Below are positions 1 to 9,618 of a stretch of DNA of 17,719 nucleotides, piece after piece. The DNA is from Cladosporium sp. IMV 00045 (taxonomy: Eukaryota; Ascomycota; Dothideomycetes; Cladosporiales; Cladosporiaceae): assembly GCA_001931905.2 (NCBI GenBank), contig MSJI02000554.1, positions 1-17,719 on the forward strand, read 5' to 3'. Both the position numbers and the translations under genes were made by a program. The notes below the pieces were generated by a model. It was not told the DNA's origin. It saw nothing but the letters and a program-made list of their open reading frames with translations, and searched no databases. Positions within the stretch are counted from its first letter, which is position 1. Every line of letters starts with the position of its first letter.

Positions 1-276
1 GGATTGACAGAGATCGGCGAAGACGAGGTTGAGGAACAGAATGACAAACTGGCTGCGGTGAAGCGCGGCCGTGGTGCGGGCCTGCCAGGTGATGAGTCGG
101 TAGAGGAGAGAGGTGAATACCATGAGGGTGGCGACGAACGAGGCGAGTCCGCATGCAGCAACGGTGATCACGGCGTACCTGACTCCCGGCGTAAGTGGGT
201 TGATGCTTGCAGGCGGCGGGAAATGGCCTTGGTAGGCGCCGGTGTCGAGGTTCGCGTTAGTCGCGGCCATGTCCAT
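1..276 (-). CDS. Fungal seven-transmembrane receptor-like protein, N-terminal part (runs off the left edge)
   Basis: The first 92 codons of a minus-strand gene are visible; the 3' part lies outside the window. After a polar, proline-containing N-terminus (residues 1-32) there is a long hydrophobic segment at about 34-64, read as TM1. A short basic/polar turn (WQARTTAALHRSQ) follows, then a second hydrophobic stretch ending FLNLVFADLCQS. TM1, short loop and an N-L-x-x-A-D-L motif opening TM2 recall fungal GPCR-like integral membrane proteins. I assign the class from this pattern only, so ligand and subfamily are open. I chose the ATG at 276; a second in-frame ATG lies two codons on, at 270. 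Upstream the frame meets a stop near 326. The bases just before (CTGAC then TTTCAG, about 317-332) look like an intron 3' end, so a 5' UTR intron or an extra short coding exon is possible. Confidence 0.6.
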   Translation of the reverse strand, partial: MDMAATNANLDTGAYQGHFPPPASINPLTPGVRYAVITVAACGLASFVATLMVFTSLLYRLITWQARTTAALHRSQFVILFLNLVFADLCQS

Positions 277-2077
277 GATGGCCAGGATGTTGCAATCGCG
301 GTGACTACGAGAATCTGAAAGTCGTCAGTGTCAATGGTCGTCGGTGTGAATTCACTGGTAAACGATGGTAGCGGCAGCAAGCAACTCTGGTCAATGTGGC
401 ACCTATGATATGAGGTGTGTTTGTGGTAGACCGATGTTTGGAGTTGTTGAGGTTTGCGAGCAGAGTGCGAAGAGAAGAGAGGTTGTGCGAATTCAAAAAC
501 AACAACATCGCGGTCGTGCCTTCCTCGTTCGCTCCTTCCTCGTGAAAACCGCGACTACCAGTACAGCGACCCAGATGTGCCATTTTTCGTTATCACGAGT
601 GTTCCACGCTCACGTACCATTCAGACATTGTCAAGACCCCGGCCATCCGGGCCATGCTCCATGTTAGATTGCAGGTCGACCCAGTACTTCTTCTCGATAT
701 TCACTTGCGACGTGTGGTTAGATGACTCCCTGCTCCTTGCTGCCCTTCACCAATGCCACCGAGAAGGAAGTCAACTAGCTTGTGTTCACTGTTGCAATGC
801 GCATCCCGCCAGCTGTCAATGTCAGATCCAGTGAGACTCAGCTCTACAGTGAATGTAGACAAGTCGGCACACGAAGCAAACTGCCAGAAGACTTTAGTAA
901 ATTGTTCACGGAAGAGCAAAACAATCCATCCGTGGATTAAATAGCAAAGGGGTGAGGACTCGGTAGAGATGACGATGGTGTGTGCAAAAGATCCACGCCA
1001 AGGAGGGATTGCTCTTGTCAAAACAGCTGAGCGAAGGGGCACGACGGTCAAGACGTGAGGTCGTGCTACTGCTACTATACATGTACAAGTACATGTAAGC
1101 TGCAGCCGCAGCGTGTTTCAGTGATCAGGTTGCGCCACGCCTTTTCGTCAGCACCGCCATTGACATATTGTGACCCGGTCAGTGAGATTCCTTAAGGCTC
1201 CTAATGCTCGGTAAATACCTAAGGACTTGTTTTCGGACATTACCGTATTGAGATGCAAGAGCATGCTTGTGGCTTGAGAGAAAGTGTAGACATATCGCGG
1301 GGTAGGATACCTGTGGTGAGGTAGTCAATTCGCTAAGGAAAGCTAGATTAGTACTGCCCTCTGGGCGTAACGGGAATGTGGTAAGCTCTTCAGCCGTCTA
1401 GCGACCTCTGACAGAGTAGTGCCGGAGGTCGCGTGGCAGTTCTATTATTGAACTTTTGTCGGCAAGGGGAGATGTTCAGCTTATGCAGGTAGAGAGATTG
1501 GTACCACCTCATTGGGGATGCGGACAATCTAGATCGGATGCGTAATGTAGATCTTTCTCGCATACCAGACAGTCGGGAGCGTGTGGTATTGCATGAGTGA
1601 TGTGTGTGAGATGGAGTCGCGCTTTTGAGAGTTGATGTTCTTTGAGGTCTGCTAATCCAAGAAAATGCAAACCATCAATCGACCAATGGAACTGCAAATT
1701 TCATTCAAAAGCTCATCGCGAAAACAAATCTCTAAAGGAAAAAACGAAACAGAAGGGGGTATATCTAGTTAACGTAAAGTGCCTGTGACCAAGAGCGTTT
1801 CCTTGCAAGTCCAGGCGTCCAGTGTGTTCTTGCATGTAGAGTCGTCTTCGGTTCCAACAGACAAAAGAAAAAAGAGAAAGAAACTAACCAGAATGTCAAC
1901 GCTGATGTTGCCTTGCGGCGCTGAGGAATGCTCCACTTATCCCTTGCACTCTCACCCCTCCAACATTAGACATCCAGCAGGGAAACATTTGTCGTAATCC
2001 TGAAAAGAAACATAAGTAGCCAGCGAAGCCAAAATTCGCTTCCAATCAAGTTCTTCGCCATCGTCGTTCGTGGAGTC
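277..2077. other. Intergenic region, 1.8 kb, no supported gene
   Basis: This stretch lies between the 5' end of the receptor-like gene and the 3' end of the septin gene, both on the minus strand. It should hold the receptor promoter and 5' UTR and the septin 3' UTR. Open frames here are at most about 126 codons, overlap each other on both strands, and show no recognisable motif, signal peptide or plausible splice chain. No tRNA boxes were seen. The only clear local structure is a short palindrome at 1079-1096. Confidence 0.6.
1079..1096. repeat. Short palindrome ACATGTAC-AA-GTACATGT
   Basis: Two perfect 8-bp inverted arms flank a 2-bp spacer. It could be a dimeric transcription-factor site in the promoter of the receptor-like gene, about 800 bp upstream of its start, or a chance palindrome. 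Confidence 0.4.
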
Positions 2078-4471
2078 TTAGAAAGCGGTAGCAGGCGTGC
2101 TAACAGCCATCCCAACAGGTCCGCCGCCGGCAGCGCCAGATGCAGTGCCCTGCATTGCATTACTGACAGTCCTGGGCACACCGCCGGGTCCAGAGAAGTT
2201 CCTGACATCTCCTCTGCCCTCTTTCGGCACACTGGCGACAGGCGTGACACCACCAGGAAGACGCATTTTGGTACCTGGGATGTTGCGCAGGCGTGAAGTG
2301 CGCCATTGCTCGTACCAGCGGGTACGGCTTAGCTCGCGCAAATCGGTACGCCATTCGAGGAAGACTGAGTCACGGAGACGAGGAAAGTCGCAGTGTTGAG
2401 GATTGAGAGGTGAGGCAGAGCCCCAGGGGAAGATACGGGAGAGCTCTTCCTCGGTAGCAACGCCGGTCTTGGGGAGGATGTAAGGGTCGGGAGAGAGGAC
2501 TGAAAGTGGAAGGTAGGGCTCTTCCTCCAACGAGGCTCCGGTCTGAGAGGGTTGACGCATGTGCGAGGCGCGCTTTGAAGCACGCTTAGCTTTGGCAGAT
2601 TGAGAACGAGAGGTGGTTGAGGATTTCGAGGAAGAGCTATCGAGGAGATTGTCGATGGGCGTTTGCGGACTTTGGTCGTTGCTGTGAATCGGGAGCGCGA
2701 GATGGCCGTCTTCCTCGTCCTCCTCCGGTAGGACGTCGGAATCGTCATAATCATCCTCGTCATCTTCCTCGAGGTCGAGCGCGTCGAGCGGGTTCATCGA
2801 GTTGTCCTTTATGTTCTGCCAGACAACACGTTTCAGATGAGACATGTGCTTCGTGGTCAGAGTATCCGCCTTTGCGATAACAGGAATCACTACAGTCTTC
2901 TCCCAAAGCGCGCGAAGAACCTGCAGATCAACATCGTCGTCCAGAGCAGAGGTGCCGAAGGTGATTGTGCCACCTTTGCCGTTAGAAGAGCCCGCGATAT
3001 TAGCGTCAAGCCTCAGAGGGTCGAGCACAAGGAAGACACAATGTATGTGGGTGTCCCTAAAACCCGGACTACGCATCACCTTCTGCTCTTCGGCAAACGT
3101 CTCCTCAAACTTGGACTCGATGAAGGCAGACATTTCCTTGAGCTGCAAATCGACAATGTTCTTCTCCAGACCGGCGGAGTCCCAGAGCGTGAGACCGACT
3201 CTCTCGCCGTCCATCTCGGTTTCCAGGTAAGAAGAGGTGAAGTTGCCTTTGGTCTGAGCCGGTGGGCTCTCGGTGTCGCGTTTCGAGCCAGCAGTTGCAA
3301 GAGAGTGTTCAAGGAGTGAAATGAACGAGCTTTTGCCACTGTTCTTGGTTCCGACCACGAGGACGCTACTCGATTGTTAGTTTTATGCACTTCATTCCGA
3401 TTGGCACTGATTCAAGACTTACTTGAATGGTGTAGGATCCTTCCTTCTGCGCATCCTTCTCGGACTGTTAACATTGCCAGTCTGAGTGGTCGTTTGCGTA
3501 TAACTGTACCGGCCGCGATTTGTCATGCTCCCAGTTCTCTCGTAGGCATCCTCGCCATTACCGGTAGCCGTTGCTGCGGTTACTGGCGGTGGGCTGGCCG
3601 ATGAGGAGGCACCTCGAAGTGCGTATGCCGGCGAGCTGGAGTTGTCTTTTGGAGCTCCCGCAGTGACAACATTGCCAGGTCTGGAGAAGTTGGCAGTCGT
3701 TGCGGGAGTATGAGGCTGAGCATTGACGGCTTGCGGCGGGAGACGATTCGGCGGGTGATGCTGATTGAACATGGCGACACTATCGGGACGAGCACCCTCG
3801 CCCCCAAAGCTGGGCATGCCTGGCAGAGGGTTGTGGCTCGGAAGCTGTGGCGGTTGTTTGGGCAGCATCTGCGCCTCGCGCTGTTGACGCTCGAGTTCGG
3901 CCTGCTGCCTCGCCTTGGAACCTCTTCGCAGCATGTTGCCTTCTCGAGATTTGGAACGTGAGCGAGAGCGGAAGAAGTTGCTGCTTTTGCGTTCTGTCTC
4001 GGAGTCTTCACCGGATTGGCGGCGTGGTGGTATCTGGGTGGGTTTGGGTGTTGGATAGGCGGTGCTGGTGACGGTGGCAGCGTGTCCGTAATGAAACTGC
4101 TTGTCCGGGTCGTCCTGCGGCAGTGGTGGGGGAGGGAAAGGCGGCGGTGGGAGAGGAGGAGCGGCCGTCAACGCGTTGTAATCTTGGGCAGTGACTGCCT
4201 GCGTTGATTGTGTGTGGAACGTGGAGCGCGAGATCGAGCCGCCGCGCAGCAGCTGACCCAAGCTGTTCTTCCTCGACCTTCCCTTGACAACGCTTCCGCT
4301 ACCTGAGCTCTTCTGGCGCTGGTGGCCTATGAACTGTTGCTGCGAGGACTCGGGCGAACGATTGGGGCTGGCGGTGGAGGTGACGGAGGGAGGAGCGGGC
4401 GGTGGGCGGTGGGGAACAGAATAATCTACATCGTCCTGCAAGTTTCCGGCGCCGGATATGCCTGAAGCCAT
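2078..4471 (-). CDS. aspE: Septin, AspE-like (filamentous-fungal septin group)
   Basis: Two coding exons, complement(2078..3365, 3423..4471), give 778 residues. The 57-bp intron has donor GTAAGT, branch ACTAAC and acceptor GTAG; it splits an Asn codon and restores a continuous P-loop region. Residues 1-350 are low-complexity: polyproline near 104-120, Ser/Arg-rich around 165-185, then a polybasic stretch (RRMRRRKD) just before the GTPase domain, as in other septins. G1 is GTKNSGKS (355-362), G3 DSAG (412-415), G4 AKAD (514-517). An acidic then Ser-rich insert occupies about 547-620. The septin unique element follows at about 676-710, with key residues EWRTDLRELSRTRWYE. No C-terminal coiled coil is seen, as in AspE proteins. 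Septins form GTP-binding filaments at the cell cortex and septa. AspE-type septins are known in filamentous fungi and absent from baker's yeast. The exon structure and family call are strong; the exact ATG (4471) is the first in the frame. Confidence 0.9.
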
Positions 4472-5360
4472 GCTGCTACCGCGCGGTTGAGCAGCTGTAA
4501 CCAGTGCAGCAGCACACGCGGAGCAATGTGCGACAAGGATGCGACGTAGTGCGATCCAATGTGACAGGGTTCCAATGCGCCTGCCGAAATTAAGGATGCA
4601 GCATTCACTTCAATCGCGTGCTCGTCACGTGGAAATCGTCAGACGTAAGTGAGGTGTATTCGAGTAAGAGGAAGGAGATGAACGTGGCTTCGTAGCAGCA
4701 TATGAGTAGTGAATTGGGCCTCTGACTACGCCTGAAAGTCAGATGGGGCTCTGTACAGCTGCAGCGATCGTCACCAAGAGTCCCACATCTGCAAGCCTCC
4801 AGGGTCGCTGGCGGTGCCTTGGGCGCTGACGTCGCCGGCCCCCCTGGGGAGAAGATTGGGACATCTTGGGATTGGATTTAGCCACCCGTTACGCTATGTT
4901 CGCCCGGCTCCACAGGGGATCCGACTCAATTTAACTACGACCAGGTCCCGGTCTGGATTTTTGGTCTTAGGAGCGAATCACTGGCACGACTGGGTGACGG
5001 TAGTTGAATTACACAACATAAAGCCACTAAAATGCCTGCCTTGGCGACCTGCAGCTCATCTGGGCAGTATCTCGGCAATATCAACTGGCTCGAGTCATGG
5101 ACTGAGCTGCCTACAAATGTACCAGTGGAGATGTCGAAGATACGAGTATTGTAATTCTTTCAGAGACGGCGATATGAATTGACTGAGTCCCGCGGAGCTC
5201 TTGTTGCCTCCCTTCGCAATGATATCTTGGCAATCATGGGCCAAATAACAAAGACTCGCCGCCCGTTCATACAATCTACACCTCCAGCCGATTGAGATAT
5301 GAGAAATCACCATGTCAGGCGGGACAGCTCGAAGCAGCCCCCAGATCATTCAGACTCCGA
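4472..5360. other. Divergent intergenic region between septin and SMI1-like gene
   Basis: About 0.9 kb separates two divergent starts and should contain both promoters. The longest open frame (plus, 4814-5182, 122 codons) has no recognisable domain and begins inside GC-rich promoter-like sequence, so I do not call it. A TGACGTC core at about 4827 resembles a CRE/bZIP half site. Short plus-strand ATG frames occur at 5032, 5236, 5299 and 5312. Confidence 0.5.
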
Positions 5361-5428
5361 ATGTCAGCCAGCAATCTGGCATGGTGGACAGGCAAGATCC
5401 GGAGTCTCGAGCAAGACAGCGATCTTAA
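5312..5428 (+). other. Upstream ORF overlapping the SMI1-like start, strong ATG context
   Basis: The ATG at 5312 has the context ATCACCATGTC (A at -3), better than the context of the main start at 5361 (C at -3). Its 38-codon frame stops at 5426-5428, inside the main ORF and out of frame with it. Further ATGs lie at 5236 (19 codons, stop 5293-5295) and 5299. They may be translational-control uORFs, the transcript may start downstream of them, or the gene's 5' end may be damaged. The frame of 5312 is the same frame (position mod 3) as the conserved-looking C-terminal segment after 5993. Confidence 0.35.
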
Positions 5429-6239
5429 CGACAAACAACGTCTGGACCACCTCGCGCGATATCTCGGCCTAGATCGATGGTCCGAGACGGGTCACCCAGT
5501 CGTATCACCTTTCCACATTCTGCTGCCAACCGAACAACCAGAAAACATCGGACTGGGAAGTCCGCCGTGTTCATTTGACGGCACCGGGCCTCCCATGCCG
5601 CTTGGGATGCGGGAGAGATTTCTTGCCGACCTCTCGCAGGAAGTCAACGAGGTCGCTGGGCAAGAGATTCCCTTGCCCGACGAGCTGTCGCGATTTCTGG
5701 AGCTCACTAACCACGCTGACGGAGGAATCCTGAGAGACTTCATGCCCGTCGGTTTGCACGGACTATTCCTACTTGGAATCTGCCCTGGCGAGTGGATGAG
5801 CGATCGCCTCCCGTGCAGAGGTGCTGACTGGGAGGTGATGACGGGCTGGCAGTCTGCGCTTGGAGAGGGCTCGACGCGAATTCTCTATTCGAGGAAGCCA
5901 GGTGGAAACGCGGAGGAGGCTCAGTGGAAATGGCGCGTTTACAACATTGACAGTAAAGACCCGGACCAGAACGGCCATTGGTTCGAGAGCATAGCGACTT
6001 CCTGGATTTCATGGCAGGATGGTTCGATCGTCTGCCCGACGGATGGGAGGATGAGCGCAAGGAGCCCAGAGAGCTTGACAGTGAGTCTGAAGCGGGCTCT
6101 GAAGTGGATTCTGAATAATGGGAAGCTCCTCAAATCAGTGCATCGAGGCTTGATGCGCTTTCGGAAGTCCGTTTGGCCCAGGAGAGATTCACCAGGAATA
6201 AGGCTTCCTCTACTGTTTTTCCCGCATGGCCTATCCTAG
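5361..6239 (+). CDS. SMI1/KNR4-like (SUKH-type) protein, probable frameshift near its C-terminus
   Basis: The open frame from the ATG at 5361 codes 292 residues. The body looks like real protein: an N-terminal helix (LAWWTGKIRSLEQD), then LPDELSRFLELTNHADGG at about 105-122, which resembles the start of SMI1/KNR4 domains, then hydrophobic G-L-H-G-L-F-L-L-G and W-K-W-R-V-Y. SMI1/KNR4 proteins in yeasts help link cell-wall signalling to growth; that role here is inference. In the ORF frame the tail after about 5991 becomes basic and unstructured. In the frame starting at 5993 the same DNA reads SDFLDFMAGWFDRLPDGWED, followed by a Glu/Ser-rich tail and a stop at 6116-6118, a natural end for this fold. 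One missing base near ATAGCGAC (5991-5998) would explain it. The only GT..AG pair I found giving this join is 35 bp, too short. It could be a pseudogene, a sequencing error or a real variant end. No ATG lies further upstream in frame (open to 5223). Confidence 0.55.
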   Translation: MSASNLAWWTGKIRSLEQDSDLNDKQRLDHLARYLGLDRWSETGHPVVSPFHILLPTEQPENIGLGSPPCSFDGTGPPMPLGMRERFLADLSQEVNEVAGQEIPLPDELSRFLELTNHADGGILRDFMPVGLHGLFLLGICPGEWMSDRLPCRGADWEVMTGWQSALGEGSTRILYSRKPGGNAEEAQWKWRVYNIDSKDPDQNGHWFESIATSWISWQDGSIVCPTDGRMSARSPESLTVSLKRALKWILNNGKLLKSVHRGLMRFRKSVWPRRDSPGIRLPLLFFPHGLS

Positions 6240-6441
6240 AATTCACATGTCATCAACCAACGGGGCGAAGACTTTGAAGCAAACTCCATTCCAATTTTCA
6301 ACTATCTAATCAAGCAAAGACTCATGCTACACAATTCAACCCCACCGCCGAAATTCCAATTACATCCCTTGGTATCAACCCATGCAAACTCCCGAGCATC
6401 AAAGCTCATCGACCAACCCAGCAGTCAAAAGCCTCATAACC

Positions 6442-9186
6442 TCACTTACTGGCAACCCCAGAAATCGACGTCGCCGACGGATCATAAGAGACCGCGGAAC
6501 TCCCACCAACACCTCCCGCGCACTCGGTCACAGTAACGGTGTTCGCAACGCTCACAGTGACCGTCACAACACTCGTACCCTGCGCTCCAGTCCCGCCGTT
6601 GATTATTGGGGAAGACGACGGATACGAAGAAGATGCGGAGGGCGACGTCGCGAACGGACTTGAAGGTGTCTGTTCGCCGTCCGTGCTGGGAGATGTGGAA
6701 TTGGGCAGCAACTGCGTTGGCACCAGAGTCGCACCGCCTGGTGCGAGCGGTGAAGACTGCACTGTGGTGCTTTCGAGTAATGTTGTTGCTGCACTGCTTG
6801 CTGCTGCTGGTGAAGATTGCATCGCGGTGCTCTCGGTTGGTGTAGTTGCCGCGCCACTGGCTCCCGCACTGCCTGTGCCGCCTGCTCCAGCGCCGATGCA
6901 GTAGCTCTCGTCCGCCCAGAGCGCCGTTGAGCAGGCTGCTCCGTCTTGACCTAGCACTGCGTTCCAGGCATAGAGCTGCGCTGGTTGGATCCCATGCGCA
7001 GCCGCGAAGCCAATGCAAGTATCGCCGGCGGTGGCGATGGCGAATGAGTTGCAGTCTGAGGCGATGCCTGACTGAGTCTTGGAGGGAGCATCGGTGCCAG
7101 CTGCCAAGCTGCCACTCGATGTCATAGTTGGCACGTCGGTGCCAATGGTCGTAGGCTGACTGAGAGATGCAGATGTAGCCATCGATGCACTACCGGCCAC
7201 AGTCGTCTCGGTGCCAGCTCCAGCAGTAGCGCTTGGTGCTACAGTTGGTGCGTCGCTGGCAATGATCGAAGGCTGAGTGACAGTCGCAGACCCATCCGCC
7301 GATGCACTACCGCCCACCGTCGCGCTCAGAGTAGCAGACGACGAAGCACTGGCACTCGCGCCAGCTCCAGGGCTCGGCGCAGGAGGCGGCGGCGCAAGAA
7401 CATACCAACCTCCAGGCGGCGAAGTGCAGACATACTGTCCTGGAGCCAGAGCATCCCATGATCCGAGGACACTAGGATTCCAGGCTTGGAGCTGAGCGCA
7501 AGTGATGTTCCCAGCAGTGGCGACGATGGAACCGCAGTTGGTGCTCGCAGAGACTTGTGTGAGAGTGCAAGCAGCTGGCGCACAGAAGGCTGAGGCAATC
7601 TGGCAGGTCGGGTCAGTGAGAGCTTGCAAGGTGCCTGTTGCAATGCTGTATTGCTTCGACAGGCCCTCGCAGGTCGCATTGTCCGCTCTGGGCTTCAGTG
7701 ACTGATTCCATCGCGAAGGAGCACGCTTCTTAGGAGCGGCAATTGTCTGCCCTAGGCAAGACGCCGTGCCGTTACCTTGTCCTGCAGCACCAGTCGTCGA
7801 GTTCGAGCCTAATGGTCGCACAGCCGCAGGGAGCCCACAGGCGCTCTTCTGATTCGCCTGGTCCATCGCCCAAACCATCGTACCTCCCAAGCAGCGAGAG
7901 CCGGCAAAGGTTCTCTTGAGAGCGATGGTCTCATCGTCATCATACCCCACCCACTGCGTCTGATTATACGCCGTGTACTTGATCGCAGCGGTCTTGTCGA
8001 GCGTAGGCGTAAGCGATCCAGAAGAGACAATATCCTGAATCTCGTACAGGTTCAAAATACCCGCAGAGTCCGAGCAAGGGCCCGGAAGCGCAGCATCTTT
8101 GAACAGACAGACACCATTCGGCACAGCACATTTCGAGTCCTCGAGAGTGAACGATCGCCCATACCAAGCCATGCCCATGTTGACCTTGGCGGGCGCCACC
8201 TTGGCTCTCCAAAGCAGATCGAGACCCTCGTCGATCTCGGTGATGTTCGTGTGCGGGCGGAGATACGGGCCCATGCCTTTGGTCTCTTTGTCCCACACGC
8301 CGTGCAGATCGTAGGTCATGATGTTGAAGAAGTCCACGTGCTCTTGCATGTTCGCCACGTCGAAGTTGCGCATGTAGTAGTACGAAGCCGGCAGCGTGAT
8401 GGAGAGGCCGTACTTGGTGCCGAAAGCCTGGCGAAGGTCTTTGGTCAGGGCGACGAGGTTCTCTTTGTCGGCGGGCTTGCCACCGCGGTCGCTCGCCGAT
8501 GGGTATTCCCAGTCGATGTCCAGACCGTCAAAGGCGTAGGTGTTCATGAAGGTTACGATCTCGCGAGCAAACTTTGTGCGATTCTCTGGCGATCCCACCA
8601 TGTTAGAGAATGCCGTGGCGGTTGGGCCTGGCTCGTTGAAGTTCCAACCGCCGATTGCTACCCAGGTCTGTAAGCCGGTATTTTTACTCTTCAGGTCCGT
8701 GAAGCGAGTGATGAGAGATGTGCCATTGCTGTCAGCGGAGGCGATAGCAAAAGTGTTCGGGTCGAAGAGCATGAAGCCATAGTTGATGTGCGTGAAACCA
8801 GTGATGTTCAGCTCTTCCGGCGAAACGCTCTGGCACTTGCGGTTGACGGCCCAGGATTCATAGTAACCGATGGTTCTCTTTGTCGACGCTGTCCCAGCAT
8901 CACATGCCGGGCGCTGCAGCTGATCACAACCGCTCTGGCATCCTTTACCGCAGAAATCAGCAGTCGTGCCACAGTTGCCGTACTCGCTGCAGCAGACGCC
9001 GAGAGGACATGTTTCGTTGCCGGGAGCGGCGTCTTTGCCACATTCGGCTATGGCGGAGGTATTGTCGCGTCGAAAGATGGTGTTCAGGTCAGAGTGGGTG
9101 CCGCCGATTCCAGGGAATCGGATACTTGCTAGCGAGAGGCTGCATAGCAGCGATATCTGAGCGATGATGGTAGTCGTTAAGCGCAT
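6442..9186 (-). CDS. Secreted modular chitinase: CBM18, GH18, LysM domains (fungal subgroup C type)
   Basis: A single exon codes 914 residues. A signal peptide covers about 1-20. Residues 49-87 form a hevein-like CBM18 chitin-binding module with eight Cys ([27 protein letters not shown]). GH18 follows at about 104-450: Y-Y-E-S-W at 108-112, F-T-H-I-N-Y, A-I-G-G-W, and the catalytic DxxDxDxE as DGLDIDWE (Asp220, Asp223, Asp225, acid Glu227); M-T-Y-D and W-A-M-D close the barrel. A Cys-rich segment at about 506-588 contains a LysM-like unit (C551 to C587, with AWNPSV), and a second lies at 712-763 (AGDTC, AWNAVLG). Ser/Thr/Ala-rich linkers built from tandem repeats separate and follow the LysMs. 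Enzymes of this type cut beta-1,4-GlcNAc chains outside the cell and act in wall remodelling or against other fungi. The C-terminus ends in a polar tail with no GPI-like hydrophobic end. The start ATG has A at -3 and a CA-rich leader. Confidence 0.93.
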   Translation of the reverse strand: MRLTTTIIAQISLLCSLSLASIRFPGIGGTHSDLNTIFRRDNTSAIAECGKDAAPGNETCPLGVCCSEYGNCGTTADFCGKGCQSGCDQLQRPACDAGTASTKRTIGYYESWAVNRKCQSVSPEELNITGFTHINYGFMLFDPNTFAIASADSNGTSLITRFTDLKSKNTGLQTWVAIGGWNFNEPGPTATAFSNMVGSPENRTKFAREIVTFMNTYAFDGLDIDWEYPSASDRGGKPADKENLVALTKDLRQAFGTKYGLSITLPASYYYMRNFDVANMQEHVDFFNIMTYDLHGVWDKETKGMGPYLRPHTNITEIDEGLDLLWRAKVAPAKVNMGMAWYGRSFTLEDSKCAVPNGVCLFKDAALPGPCSDSAGILNLYEIQDIVSSGSLTPTLDKTAAIKYTAYNQTQWVGYDDDETIALKRTFAGSRCLGGTMVWAMDQANQKSACGLPAAVRPLGSNSTTGAAGQGNGTASCLGQTIAAPKKRAPSRWNQSLKPRADNATCEGLSKQYSIATGTLQALTDPTCQIASAFCAPAACTLTQVSASTNCGSIVATAGNITCAQLQAWNPSVLGSWDALAPGQYVCTSPPGGWYVLAPPPPAPSPGAGASASASSSATLSATVGGSASADGSATVTQPSIIASDAPTVAPSATAGAGTETTVAGSASMATSASLSQPTTIGTDVPTMTSSGSLAAGTDAPSKTQSGIASDCNSFAIATAGDTCIGFAAAHGIQPAQLYAWNAVLGQDGAACSTALWADESYCIGAGAGGTGSAGASGAATTPTESTAMQSSPAAASSAATTLLESTTVQSSPLAPGGATLVPTQLLPNSTSPSTDGEQTPSSPFATSPSASSSYPSSSPIINGGTGAQGTSVVTVTVSVANTVTVTECAGGVGGSSAVSYDPSATSISGVASK
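6727..6846 (-). repeat. Two 60-bp imperfect tandem repeats in the chitinase C-terminal linker
   Basis: Residues 781-800 and 801-820 of the chitinase align unit to unit ([13 protein letters not shown] against [13 protein letters not shown]). At DNA level the plus-strand blocks starting GGTGAAGACTGCA (6749) and GGTGAAGATTGCA (6809) are 60 bp apart. They lie in frame in a Ser/Thr-rich, probably O-glycosylated linker. Confidence 0.75.
7084..7317 (-). repeat. Two 117-bp imperfect tandem repeats in the inter-LysM linker
   Basis: Residues 624-662 and 663-701 are two 39-residue units ([17 protein letters not shown] against [17 protein letters not shown]). The matching DNA blocks CGATGCACTACCG at 7183 and 7300 are exactly 117 bp apart. 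Unit length is a multiple of three, so gain or loss of a unit changes linker length without breaking the frame. Confidence 0.8.
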
Positions 9187-9618
9187 GATGGCTTTAGCGA
9201 GTGTCGGTGGTATCGATGTTCTGGAGTTGTATTGTGTGTTTCGAAAAAGTATCGAAGCAGAAGATAACTTTGCGTTGCATTGTTATATTACGTTGAAGCG
9301 TTAGTGAATTCAATGTTTCGCGCTCACCTGAAAGGGAAGTAGCCAATGCAGTCATTGGTACAAAAGATCGTTTGAGTTCTTATTGTACAACGAGCCACTG
9401 CGTTAGCTTGTTGCACATAATCTAGCAGCGCGCTTGAATGCAGCCACTCATTGGCATGTGCTCGTGCGGTTCTGTGTTTTCTTTCGCTATTGTGCTAGCG
9501 CAGCAACTGCATTCACAGGTGCAACTTGCTAAGACAATAAGACATTCATGAATGACAATATGGCATTCTCACCTTAAGCGACCGGCATTTTATTCACCAT
9601 CGGCTGATGTGAACATCA
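9187..9618. other. Chitinase promoter and glutaminase 3' flank
   Basis: This 430-bp gap lies between two minus-strand genes. The 100 bp upstream of the chitinase ATG read, on the minus strand, as an A/C-rich leader without upstream ATG, typical of a fungal 5' UTR. A weak TATA-like AATATAAC lies near 9283-9290. A 12-bp palindrome (CATTCATGAATG) lies at 9543-9554. No gene is seen. Confidence 0.5.
9343..9358. promoter_or_regulatory. Inverted pair of CCAAT boxes upstream of the chitinase
   Basis: CCAATG and CATTGG face each other across 4 bp, about 160-170 bp upstream of the chitinase ATG. A further ATTGG lies near 9454. CCAAT is the binding core of the fungal HAP/CBC complex, and 60-200 bp upstream is a usual distance for it. 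Function is inferred. Confidence 0.4.

Noticed and set aside
454..834. 126-codon plus-strand ORF, with 701-1051 on the minus strand
   Set aside because: The two overlap each other, lack motifs and plausible start contexts, and look like chance frames in intergenic DNA.
2617..3319. Plus-strand ORFs of 87-160 codons within the septin gene
   Set aside because: They are antisense shadows of the GTPase exon, whose minus-strand frame carries clear septin motifs.
4814..5182. 122-codon plus-strand ORF between septin and SMI1-like gene
   Set aside because: It has no recognisable domain, is rich in Arg/Pro/Gly early on, and sits in the shared promoter region; chance is more likely.
5953..5987. GTAAAG..CGAG intron that would join the two frames of the SMI1-like gene
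   Set aside because: It would be 35 bp, shorter than any intron in this window (50-61 bp), with no branch-point motif; a single-base indel is the simpler explanation.
6846..9167. Many plus- and minus-strand ORFs inside the chitinase
   Set aside because: They are shadows in other frames of a 914-codon gene with full catalytic and binding motifs.
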